This document shows, piece after piece, positions 8,843 to 16,665 of a stretch of DNA of 64,000 bases. The position numbers were made by a program, and so were the translations under genes. The DNA comes from Bacteroidia bacterium. GTDB lineage: Bacteria; Bacteroidota; Bacteroidia; Flavobacteriales; Flavobacteriaceae. Location: positions 248,001 to 312,000 of the forward strand of contig JAUIEK010000003.1 of NCBI GenBank assembly GCA_030428865.1, in the 5' to 3' direction. Every line of letters begins with the position of its first letter. The stretch's first letter is position 1. Under the pieces are notes generated by a model, which saw only the letters and a list, made by a program, of their open reading frames with translations, did no database searches and was not told the origin of the DNA.

Positions 8843-9289
8843 ATGCAAAAGTTGAATTTCCCAACCTATCCATTTCAGCTCAAAACTAATGAAAAGAAGA
8901 CATTTATTTTTGACATTATTCGAAAAAAATATGTGGTATTGACTCCTGAAGAATGGGTAAGACAACACTGTATCTGGTTTTTAATACACGAAAAGAATTA
9001 CCCTAAGAGTTTAATTAATGTTGAAAAGCAATTAGTTATTAATGGTCTTAAAAAGCGAACAGATATTGTTGTTTTTAATAATGTTGCAAAGCTTGTTTTT
9101 ATTATTGAATGTAAAGCTCCTTCTGTAACTATTGATCAAAAAACATTCGATCAAATTGCTAGATATAACTTAGCATTGAATGCACATTTTTTACTACTTA
9201 CTAATGGTTTAAATCATTACATCTGCCAAATGAATCATCAAGAAAAAAGTTATCATTTTTTAAAAAAAATACCTCCTTACAAAATTTAG
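8843..9289 (+). CDS. Type I restriction HsdR N-terminal-like PD-(D/E)xK nuclease-fold protein
   Basis: A 148-residue stand-alone protein resembling the HSDR_N_2 domain. The nuclease-fold core is visible as Asp74 in 'RTDIVVFN' followed by Glu89-Cys90-Lys91 in 'VFIIECKAP', i.e. the D...(E)xK pattern, and Gln104 in 'DQIARYN'. There is no helicase, specificity or methylase gene nearby, so this is not a restriction system. From general knowledge, such short proteins occur next to holA in many Bacteroidota, which suggests a core DNA-related role rather than defence; that role is not established. It has a near-leaderless -7 element. Confidence 0.8.
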   Translation: MQKLNFPTYPFQLKTNEKKTFIFDIIRKKYVVLTPEEWVRQHCIWFLIHEKNYPKSLINVEKQLVINGLKKRTDIVVFNNVAKLVFIIECKAPSVTIDQKTFDQIARYNLALNAHFLLLTNGLNHYICQMNHQEKSYHFLKKIPPYKI

Positions 9290-9323
9290 TATTTCTTTAC
9301 ATTTAATAGTTCTCCAGAAACAC

Positions 9324-9331
9324 TAAGTTTG
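9324..9331 (+). promoter_or_regulatory. -7 promoter element before the glycosyltransferase
   Basis: TAAGTTTG matches TAnnTTTG and ends 5 bases before the TTG start at 9337, implying an almost leaderless message. Confidence 0.35.
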
Positions 9332-9336
9332 CAGAC

Positions 9337-10335
9337 TTGAAAATAGCTATTGTCATATTAAATTGGAATGGAAAAAAATTGCTGGAACGATTTTTACCTT
9401 CCGTAATAAATTTCAGTACTGGTGTTGCTGAAGTTTACTTAGCAGATAATGCTTCAACTGACGATTCAGTTTCCTATACCAAGCAGCACTTCCCATCTGT
9501 GCATATTATACAAAACTCAATAAATGGAGGTTATGCAAAAGGATATAACGATGCGCTGCAAAATATTGATGCAGATGTTTACTGTTTGCTAAATTCTGAT
9601 GTAGAAGTGACTGAAAATTGGCTACAACCTATTATTGATACTTTTAATAATTTTCCAGATGTAACCGTTATTCAACCTAAATTATTAGATTTTAAGAATA
9701 AAGAAAAGTTTGAATATGCAGGTGCTGGCGGTGGTTTTATAGATTTTCTTGGCTATCCGTATTGTAGAGGAAGAGTTTTTAATACCTTAGAAAAAGACAC
9801 AGGTCAGTTTGATGATATTTCTCCGATATTTTGGGCTTCTGGAGCTTGTATGTTTATTAGAGCAACAATTTTTAGAGAAGCAGGAGGTTTAGATGAAGAT
9901 TATTTTGCGCATCAAGAAGAAATTGATTTATGCTGGCGAGTACAAAACTTAGGCTACAAAATTTACTATGTAGGTAAATCAACAGTATATCATGTTGGGG
10001 GTGCTACTTTGCAAGAGAGTAATCCTCAAAAAACATTTTTAAACTTTAGAAATAGCTTATTAAACGTAGTTAAAAATGTTCCTAAACGGTGGTTTTTATT
10101 TGTAACTGTATCAAGATTAATTTTAGACGGAATTGCTGGATTAAAATTTATGCTTGAATTAAGACCTATCCATACATTTGCTATCTTAAAAGCTCATTTA
10201 AGTTTTTACAAAAACTTTTACAAGTTTTTAAAAAAGAGAAAGAGGATACAGAAAAGACACAACTACAGCATACACAACAGCATTGTTTGGCAGTATTTTA
10301 TTTTGGGAAGAAAACAGTTTTCAAAACTTAAATAG
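9337..10335 (+). CDS. Glycosyltransferase family 2 (rhamnosyltransferase-like)
   Basis: A 332-residue GT-A fold glycosyltransferase, probably acting on the cytoplasmic face of the inner membrane in polysaccharide or lipopolysaccharide assembly. Motifs: N-terminal 'IAIVILNWNGKKLLERFLPS', 'YLADNASTDDS', the nucleotide-sugar/metal motif 'YCLLNSDVEV', 'WASGACMFIRATIFREAGGLD' and 'DEDYFAHQEEIDLCWR' with the ED/Wx-type acceptor site. The first codon is TTG at 9337; no ATG exists before the essential first beta strand. The tail is very basic (Lys/Arg-rich), compatible with membrane association. It is not in a polysaccharide cluster, so the sugar is unknown. Confidence 0.9.
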   Translation: MKIAIVILNWNGKKLLERFLPSVINFSTGVAEVYLADNASTDDSVSYTKQHFPSVHIIQNSINGGYAKGYNDALQNIDADVYCLLNSDVEVTENWLQPIIDTFNNFPDVTVIQPKLLDFKNKEKFEYAGAGGGFIDFLGYPYCRGRVFNTLEKDTGQFDDISPIFWASGACMFIRATIFREAGGLDEDYFAHQEEIDLCWRVQNLGYKIYYVGKSTVYHVGGATLQESNPQKTFLNFRNSLLNVVKNVPKRWFLFVTVSRLILDGIAGLKFMLELRPIHTFAILKAHLSFYKNFYKFLKKRKRIQKRHNYSIHNSIVWQYFILGRKQFSKLK

Positions 10336-10367
10336 CTCACTTCACCATAAAATAAATATCGTTTTGA

Positions 10368-10393
10368 CTCAACTGCGTTTTAATGCAGTTGAG
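10368..10393. terminator. Inverted repeat, weak terminator candidate
   Basis: Perfect 9-base arms (10368-10376 CTCAACTGC and 10385-10393 GCAGTTGAG) with an 8-base loop lie between the convergent glycosyltransferase and HEPN-motif genes. There is no strong T-run on either side, so termination efficiency is doubtful. Confidence 0.5.
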
Positions 10394-10409
10394 GTCTTGT
10401 TGTGCATAG

Positions 10410-11120
10410 TTATTTTTTAAATTCAATTATTTGGTCACCAAGTTCGATAGCTCCATTTTTTAGCTTTTCTAGTTTCATATATTCTTCATAGTTTTTGCCT
10501 TGGTTATGGAACTTTTTTTTCATGAATTTCTTTAATATTTCACTAAGAATTTCCTGTACTTTTTTATTGAAATCCTCTATAGATTTCTTAAGGTCATACG
10601 TTTCAAAAGTTTCTTGATTTTTCAGTAAACGTAACTTACCTTGATCTAATTGAGGTCTTGATACTTCATAAACATCAAATTCTTTAGTATTTCTATTAGT
10701 TGAATAATTAGTAGAATGAGCAGCAATTTTGTTTCGCAATTTGATACAAGACTCTTTAAGTTGTTTAGACCAAGACGCTTTAGAATCCAATTTAAAAAGC
10801 TCCATTAAATTAAGAAGAGCCAAATTCTGCTGATAAAAAGAATTTAAAATTCCATAAAGACGCAAATATTTTTCTCCAATATTCTTATGGCGTGAAGGTC
10901 CCTGTAATTCAAATTTGTCAAAATCTTTCTTTGCAAGTTCTGTGTCTTCAAAAACATAGAAAGCGTTCATTAAGATATTCCAACCAAATTCTGTGTCAAA
11001 GCCAAAATACTTTTTGGTAAAAACTATGAAATCTTCTGAACCATTTTTATCATTTTCAGCTAAGTCACTTAAAATAGTTCGTAAAATTCCAATTTGTCTT
11101 TCTATTATTGATTCGGTCAT
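10410..11120 (-). CDS. Uncharacterised protein with a HEPN-type RNase motif
   Basis: A 236-residue, soluble, mostly helical and charged protein that I do not recognise as a named family. Residues 129-135 read 'RNKIAAH' within 'CIKLRNKIAAHSTNY', i.e. Arg, a polar Asn, then His at the spacing of the HEPN catalytic motif (R-polar-x3-5-H). HEPN proteins are often RNases in toxin-antitoxin, abortive-infection or CRISPR systems, but some are inactive scaffolds. No partner antitoxin, nucleotidyltransferase or other defence gene is adjacent. A -7 element (11134-11141) gives the gene its own promoter. The function stays open; the HEPN call rests on one motif and predicted helicity. Confidence 0.6.
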   Translation of the reverse strand: MTESIIERQIGILRTILSDLAENDKNGSEDFIVFTKKYFGFDTEFGWNILMNAFYVFEDTELAKKDFDKFELQGPSRHKNIGEKYLRLYGILNSFYQQNLALLNLMELFKLDSKASWSKQLKESCIKLRNKIAAHSTNYSTNRNTKEFDVYEVSRPQLDQGKLRLLKNQETFETYDLKKSIEDFNKKVQEILSEILKKFMKKKFHNQGKNYEEYMKLEKLKNGAIELGDQIIEFKK

Positions 11121-11133
11121 TTCCTCAATTAAG

Positions 11134-11141
11134 CAAAACTA
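11134..11141 (-). promoter_or_regulatory. -7 promoter element for the HEPN-motif gene
   Basis: On the minus strand TAGTTTTG matches TAnnTTTG, 13 bases before the ATG at 11120. It overlaps the stop codon of the upstream YciO/Sua5 gene, so the HEPN-motif gene can be expressed independently. Confidence 0.4.
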
Positions 11142-11759
11142 TAAAATATCCAAACTTCCTTTACCTTCTCTAATTACTTTTGGATCGGGTTCTGTTAAAT
11201 CAATTACAGTTGATGCTTGATTATCTCCATATCCTCCATCAATAACAATATCTACAAGATTTTGCCATTTTTCAAAAATAAGTTCAGGGTCTGTTGTATA
11301 TTCAAGCACATCATCTTCATCATGAATTGATGTAGATATGATAGGGTTCCCTAACTCTTTAACAATTATTCTTGCAATATCATTATTTGGCACACGAATA
11401 CCAACTGTTTTCTTCTTTTTAAATACTTTAGGCAATGTTGTACTACCAGGTAAAATAAATGTATAAGGACCAGGAAGTGCACGCTTTAAAATCTTATAGG
11501 TAGGCGTATCAATTTGTTTTACATAATCAGATAGATGACTTAAATCGTTGCAGATAAAGGAAAAGTTTGCTTTGTTTAGTTTTACTCCTTTAATTTTTGC
11601 TATTTTTTCTAAGGCTTTTGTATTGGTAATATCACAACCCAAGCCATAAACCGTATCAGTTGGATATATTATCAAACCGCCATTTTGAAGAACCTTAACT
11701 ACCTTTTCTATCTGTTTTAAGTTTGGGTTCTTATCATAAATTTTAATGATTGTTGCCAT
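11139..11759 (-). CDS. L-threonylcarbamoyladenylate synthase family protein (Sua5/YciO/YrdC)
   Basis: A 206-residue YrdC-fold protein of the family that makes threonylcarbamoyl-AMP for the tRNA modification t6A37. Visible motifs: 'LQNGGLIIYPTDTVYGLGCD' (threonine/ATP pocket), 'NFSFICNDLSHLSDYV', 'LPGPYTFILPG', 'VGIRVPNND' and 'GNPIISTSIH'. 'KANFSFIC' in place of the more usual KR-x-K-P segment is closer to the YciO subfamily, whose activity is less certain than that of TsaC. There is no C-terminal Sua5 domain. It is the gene downstream of the two-component operon but separated from it by a terminator. Confidence 0.88.
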   Translation of the reverse strand: MATIIKIYDKNPNLKQIEKVVKVLQNGGLIIYPTDTVYGLGCDITNTKALEKIAKIKGVKLNKANFSFICNDLSHLSDYVKQIDTPTYKILKRALPGPYTFILPGSTTLPKVFKKKKTVGIRVPNNDIARIIVKELGNPIISTSIHDEDDVLEYTTDPELIFEKWQNLVDIVIDGGYGDNQASTVIDLTEPDPKVIREGKGSLDIL

Positions 11760-11768
11760 TCTATAAAA

Positions 11769-11808
11769 ATAATAAAGCGTTACCTGAAAATCAAATAACG
11801 CTTTATTA
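11769..11808. terminator. Hairpin terminator downstream of the two-component operon
   Basis: Arms AATAAAGCGTTA (from 11771) and TAACGCTTTATT (to about 11807) around a 12-base A/T-rich loop. Read on the minus strand it ends the histidine kinase-response regulator transcript before the YciO/Sua5 gene. Confidence 0.75.
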
Positions 11809-11830
11809 TTTTATTATGAGAAGACTTTAT

Positions 11831-12529
11831 TTACGATTTATCAACCAATCTAAATCCTTCTCCATGTATGTTTAATATTTCTACTCCTTCATCTGCCTTA
11901 AGATATTTTCTAAGCTTGGCAATATATACATCCATACTTCTGGATGTAAAATAATTATCATCTCTCCATATTTTAGTAAGCGCCAGTTCACGAGGCATCA
12001 GGTCATTTTTATACAAAGCTAGCATTCTTAATAATTTACTTTCTTTAGGAGATAACTTTTGAGGCTCTTCATTCCTTATAGACAAGTGTCTTAGCTTTGA
12101 GTTGAAGCTAAAATTACCAATTGCAAATTCAAATTGCTCACTATCTTGCGCTGACTCTGTTTCTTTTCTTTGTAAAATTGCTTTAATCTTCAGCAACAAT
12201 ACTTCTGAATCAAATGGTTTATTAAGATAATCATCTGCGCCAACTTGATATCCTTTTAAAACATCTTCTTTCATGGTCTTAGCAGTTAAGAATATGATCG
12301 GAATTTCTTTATTCGTTCCTCTAATATCTTGTGCTAACGAGAATCCATCTTTTCTAGGCATCATAACATCTAATATACAGAGGTCAAAATCATTATTTTT
12401 AAACATAATAAGTCCTTCAATTCCATCCTTCGCATGCGTTACATTGTAGTCATTCAACGCTAAATAGTCTTTTAAAACAACCCCAAAGTTGGGGTCATCT
12501 TCTACCAATAAAATCTTTTTACTTCCCAT
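11831..12529 (-). CDS. OmpR/PhoB-family response regulator (RprY-like)
   Basis: A 232-residue regulator with a receiver domain (about 1-120: acidic pair Asp11-Asp12 with the preceding Glu10, phospho-acceptor Asp54 in 'CILDVMMPRKDG', Thr/Lys in 'FLTAKT') and a winged-helix DNA-binding domain (about 132-230: 'LSPKESKLLRMLALYKND', 'TSRSMDVYIAKLRKYL', 'LNIHGEGFRLV'). Phosphorylation by the kinase encoded 12 bases upstream should control DNA binding. Length and arrangement resemble RprY of Bacteroides, which pairs with RprX; orthology is inferred. Its targets are not visible. Confidence 0.93.
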   Translation of the reverse strand: MGSKKILLVEDDPNFGVVLKDYLALNDYNVTHAKDGIEGLIMFKNNDFDLCILDVMMPRKDGFSLAQDIRGTNKEIPIIFLTAKTMKEDVLKGYQVGADDYLNKPFDSEVLLLKIKAILQRKETESAQDSEQFEFAIGNFSFNSKLRHLSIRNEEPQKLSPKESKLLRMLALYKNDLMPRELALTKIWRDDNYFTSRSMDVYIAKLRKYLKADEGVEILNIHGEGFRLVDKS

Positions 12530-12541
12530 AATATTGTTATT

Positions 12542-14110
12542 TTAAATTAATGGCAATTTAACTGTAAAGATACTTCCTTTTCCTTTCTCGCTTTCAACAA
12601 ATACTGTTCCATGATGAATATCTACTATTTCTTTTACATAAGCTAACCCCAAACCGTGGCCTTTAACATCATGAATATTTCCTTTTTGTTCACGATAAAA
12701 CTTATCAAATGCTTGGCGTTGTGCTTGTTTACTCATTCCTATTCCTTCGTCTTTAATCTTTATAATTAAAAACTTATTAGTGCTTTCGGTATAAACGTCC
12801 ACTTTTGGGGCATTTTTAGAATACTTTACAGCATTCTCCAACATATTTACAAACACATTAGTCATATGAAAGTGATTTATCATTACTTCTGATTGAATTG
12901 CTTTAAAATGTGTTTTTAATAATCCTTTTTTATCTTGTATTAATAGATCAACATGAGATATAGCCTCTTCTATTACGTCGTGAATATCTGTTGCTTCTTT
13001 ACTTATTTCTAATTGATTTTTTTCTAACCTAGAGATTCTAAGTACATTTTCTACTTGACCATGCATGCGTTTATTCTCCTCTCGAATCATTTTAACATAT
13101 CTTAAAACTTTCTCTTGATCTTCTAAAATTTTAGGATTTTTAATTGAATCTAACGCTAGGTTAATTGTAGCAATAGGAGTTTTGAACTCATGGGTCATAT
13201 TATTAATAAAATCGGTTTTGATTTCTGATATTTTCTTCTGTTTTACCAACTGATATAATGAACTTGAAAATGCTAAAACAATAATAAATATGAAGAACAC
13301 AGATAGCAGTAATATGTTTGAAATATCAGATAAAATATGTTTACTCTTAGAAGGAAATGTAACATATAAATTGTAAGTACTATCACCATTTTCATCTTTA
13401 AAAAGAGGATAACTATAGCTTTCTTTGGGGTTTATGGTATAGTAACCAGACTTTAGTTTTGTTGCTAATCCGTCTTTATTATAAACACCATATTTAAAAT
13501 CTATATTAATATTCCGTCTTTGCAATTCATCTCTTAATGTATTATTAATTTCTCTGTTAGAAACTCTATTTTCTACTGGAACAACCTTTCTCCATTCAGA
13601 TAAAAGCGAACCTAAATACTTTTCTTCAAGATCGTATCTTCTATTTGTGTAAGTAAATCTCTCTTCATCAAAAACTGTATTAAAATCTCCTTCTCCTTTA
13701 AAGATTTTTGCATGAAGAATATCTTTTTTCTCTGTAATTCTCTTATAAAAAATGGTATCATCATCAACAAAATCAAGAGGAATTTTAAAATCTTCTTCTA
13801 AAATTGTTGATCCGAAAGTGAATTTTCGCATCGAGGTTGTGTCAATTTGCTGAATAAAATAATTTTTTATCTGGGTCTTATCTACCAGCTGACGTGTTTT
13901 TATCAAATCATCATACCTCATTCTAAAATCACTATCTTCTTTTAACTTTATCCTTTCTGAAACACTTGCTAAAGCTATTTTAACATCATTATTGAACTGA
14001 GCATCTTTACTCTCGATTGCATTATTGATCCAATACAATTGCACAGAGATAATTCCTACAAGAGAAATACTCATTAAAAAGACAATTAGTAAAAAGATTT
14101 TTTTACTCAT
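12542..14110 (-). CDS. Membrane sensor histidine kinase (RprX-like)
   Basis: A 522-residue two-pass sensor kinase. Hydrophobic segments near residues 5-28 and 262-284 flank a periplasmic sensor region of about 230 residues with no recognised fold. The cytoplasmic part has the H-box 'FINNMTHEFKTPIATINLAL', N-box 'MLENAVKYSK', G1 'KDEGIGMSKQ' and G2 'GHGLGLAYVK'. It is the first gene of a two-gene operon with the response regulator. A -7 element lies only 4 bases before the ATG, so its message may be almost leaderless. The stimulus is unknown. Confidence 0.93.
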   Translation of the reverse strand: MSKKIFLLIVFLMSISLVGIISVQLYWINNAIESKDAQFNNDVKIALASVSERIKLKEDSDFRMRYDDLIKTRQLVDKTQIKNYFIQQIDTTSMRKFTFGSTILEEDFKIPLDFVDDDTIFYKRITEKKDILHAKIFKGEGDFNTVFDEERFTYTNRRYDLEEKYLGSLLSEWRKVVPVENRVSNREINNTLRDELQRRNINIDFKYGVYNKDGLATKLKSGYYTINPKESYSYPLFKDENGDSTYNLYVTFPSKSKHILSDISNILLLSVFFIFIIVLAFSSSLYQLVKQKKISEIKTDFINNMTHEFKTPIATINLALDSIKNPKILEDQEKVLRYVKMIREENKRMHGQVENVLRISRLEKNQLEISKEATDIHDVIEEAISHVDLLIQDKKGLLKTHFKAIQSEVMINHFHMTNVFVNMLENAVKYSKNAPKVDVYTESTNKFLIIKIKDEGIGMSKQAQRQAFDKFYREQKGNIHDVKGHGLGLAYVKEIVDIHHGTVFVESEKGKGSIFTVKLPLI

Positions 14111-14114
14111 TTTT

Positions 14115-14122
14115 CAAAAGTA
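14115..14122 (-). promoter_or_regulatory. -7 promoter element for the kinase-regulator operon
   Basis: TACTTTTG on the minus strand matches TAnnTTTG and ends 4 bases before the ATG at 14110. The AT-rich stretch to 14224 holds no gene and no clear -33 TTG. Confidence 0.4.
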
Positions 14123-14224
14123 ATTGTAATAAAAAAATTGAATCTTAATTTTAACTTAGATTAACAATGTGAAAATGTGTTTTTAAGTAATTTTTAAGAA
14201 AAAAAATAAAAAATTCGAAATCAA

Positions 14225-14809
14225 TTAACATTTAAATGTTAAAATATTATAAATATTTTTTACCTGATGTTTTGTGCTTTCTAAAGAATTATTCCAAATA
14301 ATATAATTAGAAAGTAGGTTTCTCTTTGTTTCTGTCCATTGATGTTTTACTCTTTGAAGAACTGCTTCTTTAGAAGTATTATCTCGCTTTAAAACCCGAT
14401 TAATGCGTTCCTCTAGCCGAACAGAAATGCTAATTACAAAATCACAGTTTTGATAAGATCCTGATTCAAATAAAATTGCAGCTTCGTAGATTACAATTTT
14501 ATCTTTATTTTTTTGCACGTATTGCTGAAAATCATTTTTAACAGCTGGATGAACTATTGAATTTATAACATCTAACTTAGATTTGTCTTTAAAAACAATA
14601 TCAGACAAATAGTTTCTATTCAAAATTCCATTAGTAAAAGATTTCTCTCCAAATACTTGAATTAAAGACTGTTTAATTTCTTCTGAGTGATTCATTAAGT
14701 ATTTTGCTCGATCATCAGCTATATATGTAATAACATTTTCAAACTCTTGAAATAATTTTACAACCGTTGTTTTACCACTCCCTATTCCTCCTGTTAAACC
14801 TACTACCAT
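14225..14809 (-). CDS. coaE: Dephospho-CoA kinase
   Basis: Phosphorylates the 3'-hydroxyl of dephospho-CoA in the last step of coenzyme A synthesis. The 194-residue protein starts with 'VVGLTGGIGSGKTTVVKLF', which holds the P-loop, followed by 'YIADDRAKYLM', 'HPAVKNDF' and 'VIYEAAILFESG', all normal for CoaE. It overlaps the ybbR-like gene by 7 bases, so translation is likely coupled within the nusB-DUF1573-yajC-ybbR-coaE series. Confidence 0.94.
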   Translation of the reverse strand: MVVGLTGGIGSGKTTVVKLFQEFENVITYIADDRAKYLMNHSEEIKQSLIQVFGEKSFTNGILNRNYLSDIVFKDKSKLDVINSIVHPAVKNDFQQYVQKNKDKIVIYEAAILFESGSYQNCDFVISISVRLEERINRVLKRDNTSKEAVLQRVKHQWTETKRNLLSNYIIWNNSLESTKHQVKNIYNILTFKC

Positions 14810-15753
14810 TTCTTAATATAGAAGTCAATTTTTTGCGTATTAATAGTTGCCTTTTTGATGAAAGTTGGCTTAGAGATTAGTTTAGGAATTAGAAAATTCA
14901 AGTTATTGTTTCTAGCAACTGCATAGTCACAAACCACCTTAAAAAGAGAAACATTTACCTCATTATAATCTTTTAACCCCACTTTGTAGGTTATTTTTAC
15001 TGTCTTTGGAAACGTATTAATCTCTTCTCCTTCAGGTACATTTTCGACTTCAAAAGGAACTTCTATAGTTCCTTCTGTAAACTTATCTACATTTATTTGA
15101 TATACAATTTCTGTATCTTCAAAAGACAACCCAACTGATTTATAATAAGTATCTATCTTTAAAATTTCATTAATATCACTTTCTACTTCGTTTAACACTA
15201 ACTTAGTAGTTCTAATCAAGTTGAGCGTATCAAGAACCCGTTTAGGACCAGATACTTTAATTGAATCTGGCTTGAGTGAATTTATCTGATACACATCATA
15301 CCCTTCTTTAAAGTTGATAGTTACTTCAGGTTTGATTCTTATTTTCCTCTCTTCCAAATCATCTAACTGAAACAACAACATGTCTTCTAAAAAATAATCT
15401 ACCTGAATTCCTGAAGGTAATTGTTTTTGAATAGTGTTTTTTTGAGCTTCTAAATCAAGTAAAAACTCGTCATTTAAGCTCGCATTCATAGAAGAGCAAT
15501 CAACTTCTATAGAACTAGGAAAAATCTGAACATATGCAAGCCTAAATCCTGTACCTTTTACATGAACAGGAATCATTTTAGGAATATCACTATTGATCAC
15601 TTTTTTTTCTGATAGCCCAACAAAATCAACAGGGAACTCTATTGTGGTTTCATAATTTTTAGAAAGTTTTGTTAAAAACCAAAACAACAGCGATATAAAG
15701 CCGAAAAAAAAGAAGCTCTTTTGTAAAAACTTAGAATTTTTTTTGGGTGTCAT
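14803..15753 (-). CDS. YbbR-domain protein
   Basis: A 316-residue protein with a short cytoplasmic basic N-terminus, one membrane helix (about residues 13-28) and an extracytoplasmic region of YbbR-like beta repeats, such as 'ITYKVGLKDYNEVNV' and 'VSGPKRVLDTLNLIRTTKL'. YbbR proteins in Firmicutes regulate diadenylate cyclase, but no cyclase gene is here and the Bacteroidota role is not known. It sits between yajC (terminator in between) and coaE (7-base overlap). Confidence 0.82.
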   Translation of the reverse strand: MTPKKNSKFLQKSFFFFGFISLLFWFLTKLSKNYETTIEFPVDFVGLSEKKVINSDIPKMIPVHVKGTGFRLAYVQIFPSSIEVDCSSMNASLNDEFLLDLEAQKNTIQKQLPSGIQVDYFLEDMLLFQLDDLEERKIRIKPEVTINFKEGYDVYQINSLKPDSIKVSGPKRVLDTLNLIRTTKLVLNEVESDINEILKIDTYYKSVGLSFEDTEIVYQINVDKFTEGTIEVPFEVENVPEGEEINTFPKTVKITYKVGLKDYNEVNVSLFKVVCDYAVARNNNLNFLIPKLISKPTFIKKATINTQKIDFYIKKW

Positions 15754-15807
15754 AACCTACTTTCTTCTAGTTAAAGTTAACTATTTTCTACTTTATGTAG
15801 AGTTCAA

Positions 15808-15833
15808 TAAAAAAGCGAGCTTTAAGCTCGCTT
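15808..15833 (-). terminator. Hairpin terminator downstream of yajC
   Basis: Arms AAGCGAGC (15813-15820) and GCTCGCTT (15826-15833) with a 5-base loop; on the minus strand the second arm is followed by a T-run (A-run at 15809-15814 on the plus strand). It should stop or attenuate the nusB-DUF1573-yajC transcript before ybbR. Confidence 0.8.
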
Positions 15834-15836
15834 GCA

Positions 15837-16166
15837 TTATTTATTTGTTTTCGGTTGTTTTTCACTTTCATTAAAGCGCTTGCTCATCTCTAATGAAATA
15901 GCAGAACGCTCAAATTTGATTTTTCCCGCACCTGTTTCTATAGTAATTGTATTATCTGTGTGGAGATCTACAACTTTACCATGAATACCGCTAGTTGTGA
16001 TTACTCTCGTTCCTTTTTTTAATTCTGATTGAAACCTGCGTTCTTTTTTTTGTTTTTGCATTTGAGGACGTATCATAAAAAAATACAATACAACTATCAT
16101 TGCCAAAAAGGGAAGCATGCTCATTAAACTACTGCTTTCTGCTTGTAAAAAAATAAATAAACTCAT
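15837..16166 (-). CDS. yajC: Preprotein translocase accessory subunit YajC
   Basis: Small single-span membrane protein that associates with SecDF-YidC near the SecYEG translocon. In the 109-residue product the helix lies at about residues 15-33 ('LPFLAMIVVLYFFMIRPQMQ' with the diagnostic MIRPQ), followed by 'KELKKG.RVITTSGIHGKV'-type sequence (here 'SELKKGTRVITTSGIHGKV') and a basic C-terminal tail. It follows the DUF1573 lipoprotein by 5 bases on the same strand and ends at a terminator. Confidence 0.95.
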   Translation of the reverse strand: MSLFIFLQAESSSLMSMLPFLAMIVVLYFFMIRPQMQKQKKERRFQSELKKGTRVITTSGIHGKVVDLHTDNTITIETGAGKIKFERSAISLEMSKRFNESEKQPKTNK

Positions 16167-16171
16167 TAACT

Positions 16172-16636
16172 TTAGCTTTTTGCTTTAGGGGTTACAAATC
16201 CTGTTAATTTCACTATTTCTCTTCCTGCTTTAGTATTGGTAAACAGGGTAATTGTTTTGCTTTGCCTGTTGGGTTTTCCTGATGTGTTAAACTCTACTTT
16301 AAGCTCGGTAGAATCTCCTGGTTTGATAGTTTTCCCTTTGGGCAAATCAATAACAGTACAACCACAAGAAGCCTTAGCTTCTGTTATAATTAAATCTGTT
16401 TTTCCTGAATTTGAAATAGTAAAGACTGTTTTCACGATTGATCCTTCTTCTACTGTGCCAAAATCATGCGTTGTTTTATCAAAAGAAATAGAGGCTGCCC
16501 CTTTTTCAATTTGAGCATCTCTGTCTTTTGCATTTACTAAATTTTGCTTGTTTACTTTACTCACTGCATTTTCTTTTTTGCAAGAAGCTAATGAGAAAGT
16601 TAATAGAAAAAGAAATAATGATATAGTATGTTTCAT
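16172..16636 (-). CDS. DUF1573 lipoprotein
   Basis: A 154-residue predicted lipoprotein (lipobox 'LASC', Cys19) with one DUF1573 domain, an Ig-like beta sandwich: 'ISFDKTTHDFGTVEEGSIV', 'FTISNSGKTDLIITEAKASCG', 'CTVIDLPKGKTIKPGDS' and 'VEFNTSGKPNRQSKTITLF'. The family is abundant in Bacteroidota and is thought to act in the periplasm or at the surface; no biochemical role is known. It is placed between nusB (29 bases upstream) and yajC (5 bases downstream). A paralogue at 62444 shares the same 'SCGCTV' core. Confidence 0.88.
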   Translation of the reverse strand: MKHTISLFLFLLTFSLASCKKENAVSKVNKQNLVNAKDRDAQIEKGAASISFDKTTHDFGTVEEGSIVKTVFTISNSGKTDLIITEAKASCGCTVIDLPKGKTIKPGDSTELKVEFNTSGKPNRQSKTITLFTNTKAGREIVKLTGFVTPKAKS

Positions 16637-16665
16637 TTTTTAAAATTTTTGGTAAAAATAAGAAA

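Noticed and set aside
8843..9289. Restriction-modification system suggested by the HsdR-like N-terminal domain
   Set aside because: No methylase, specificity or helicase gene is near and the protein is a short single domain beside holA; not an RM system.
10368..10393. Inverted repeat as attachment site or operator
   Set aside because: Its place between convergent genes fits a weak terminator better; no recombinase nearby.
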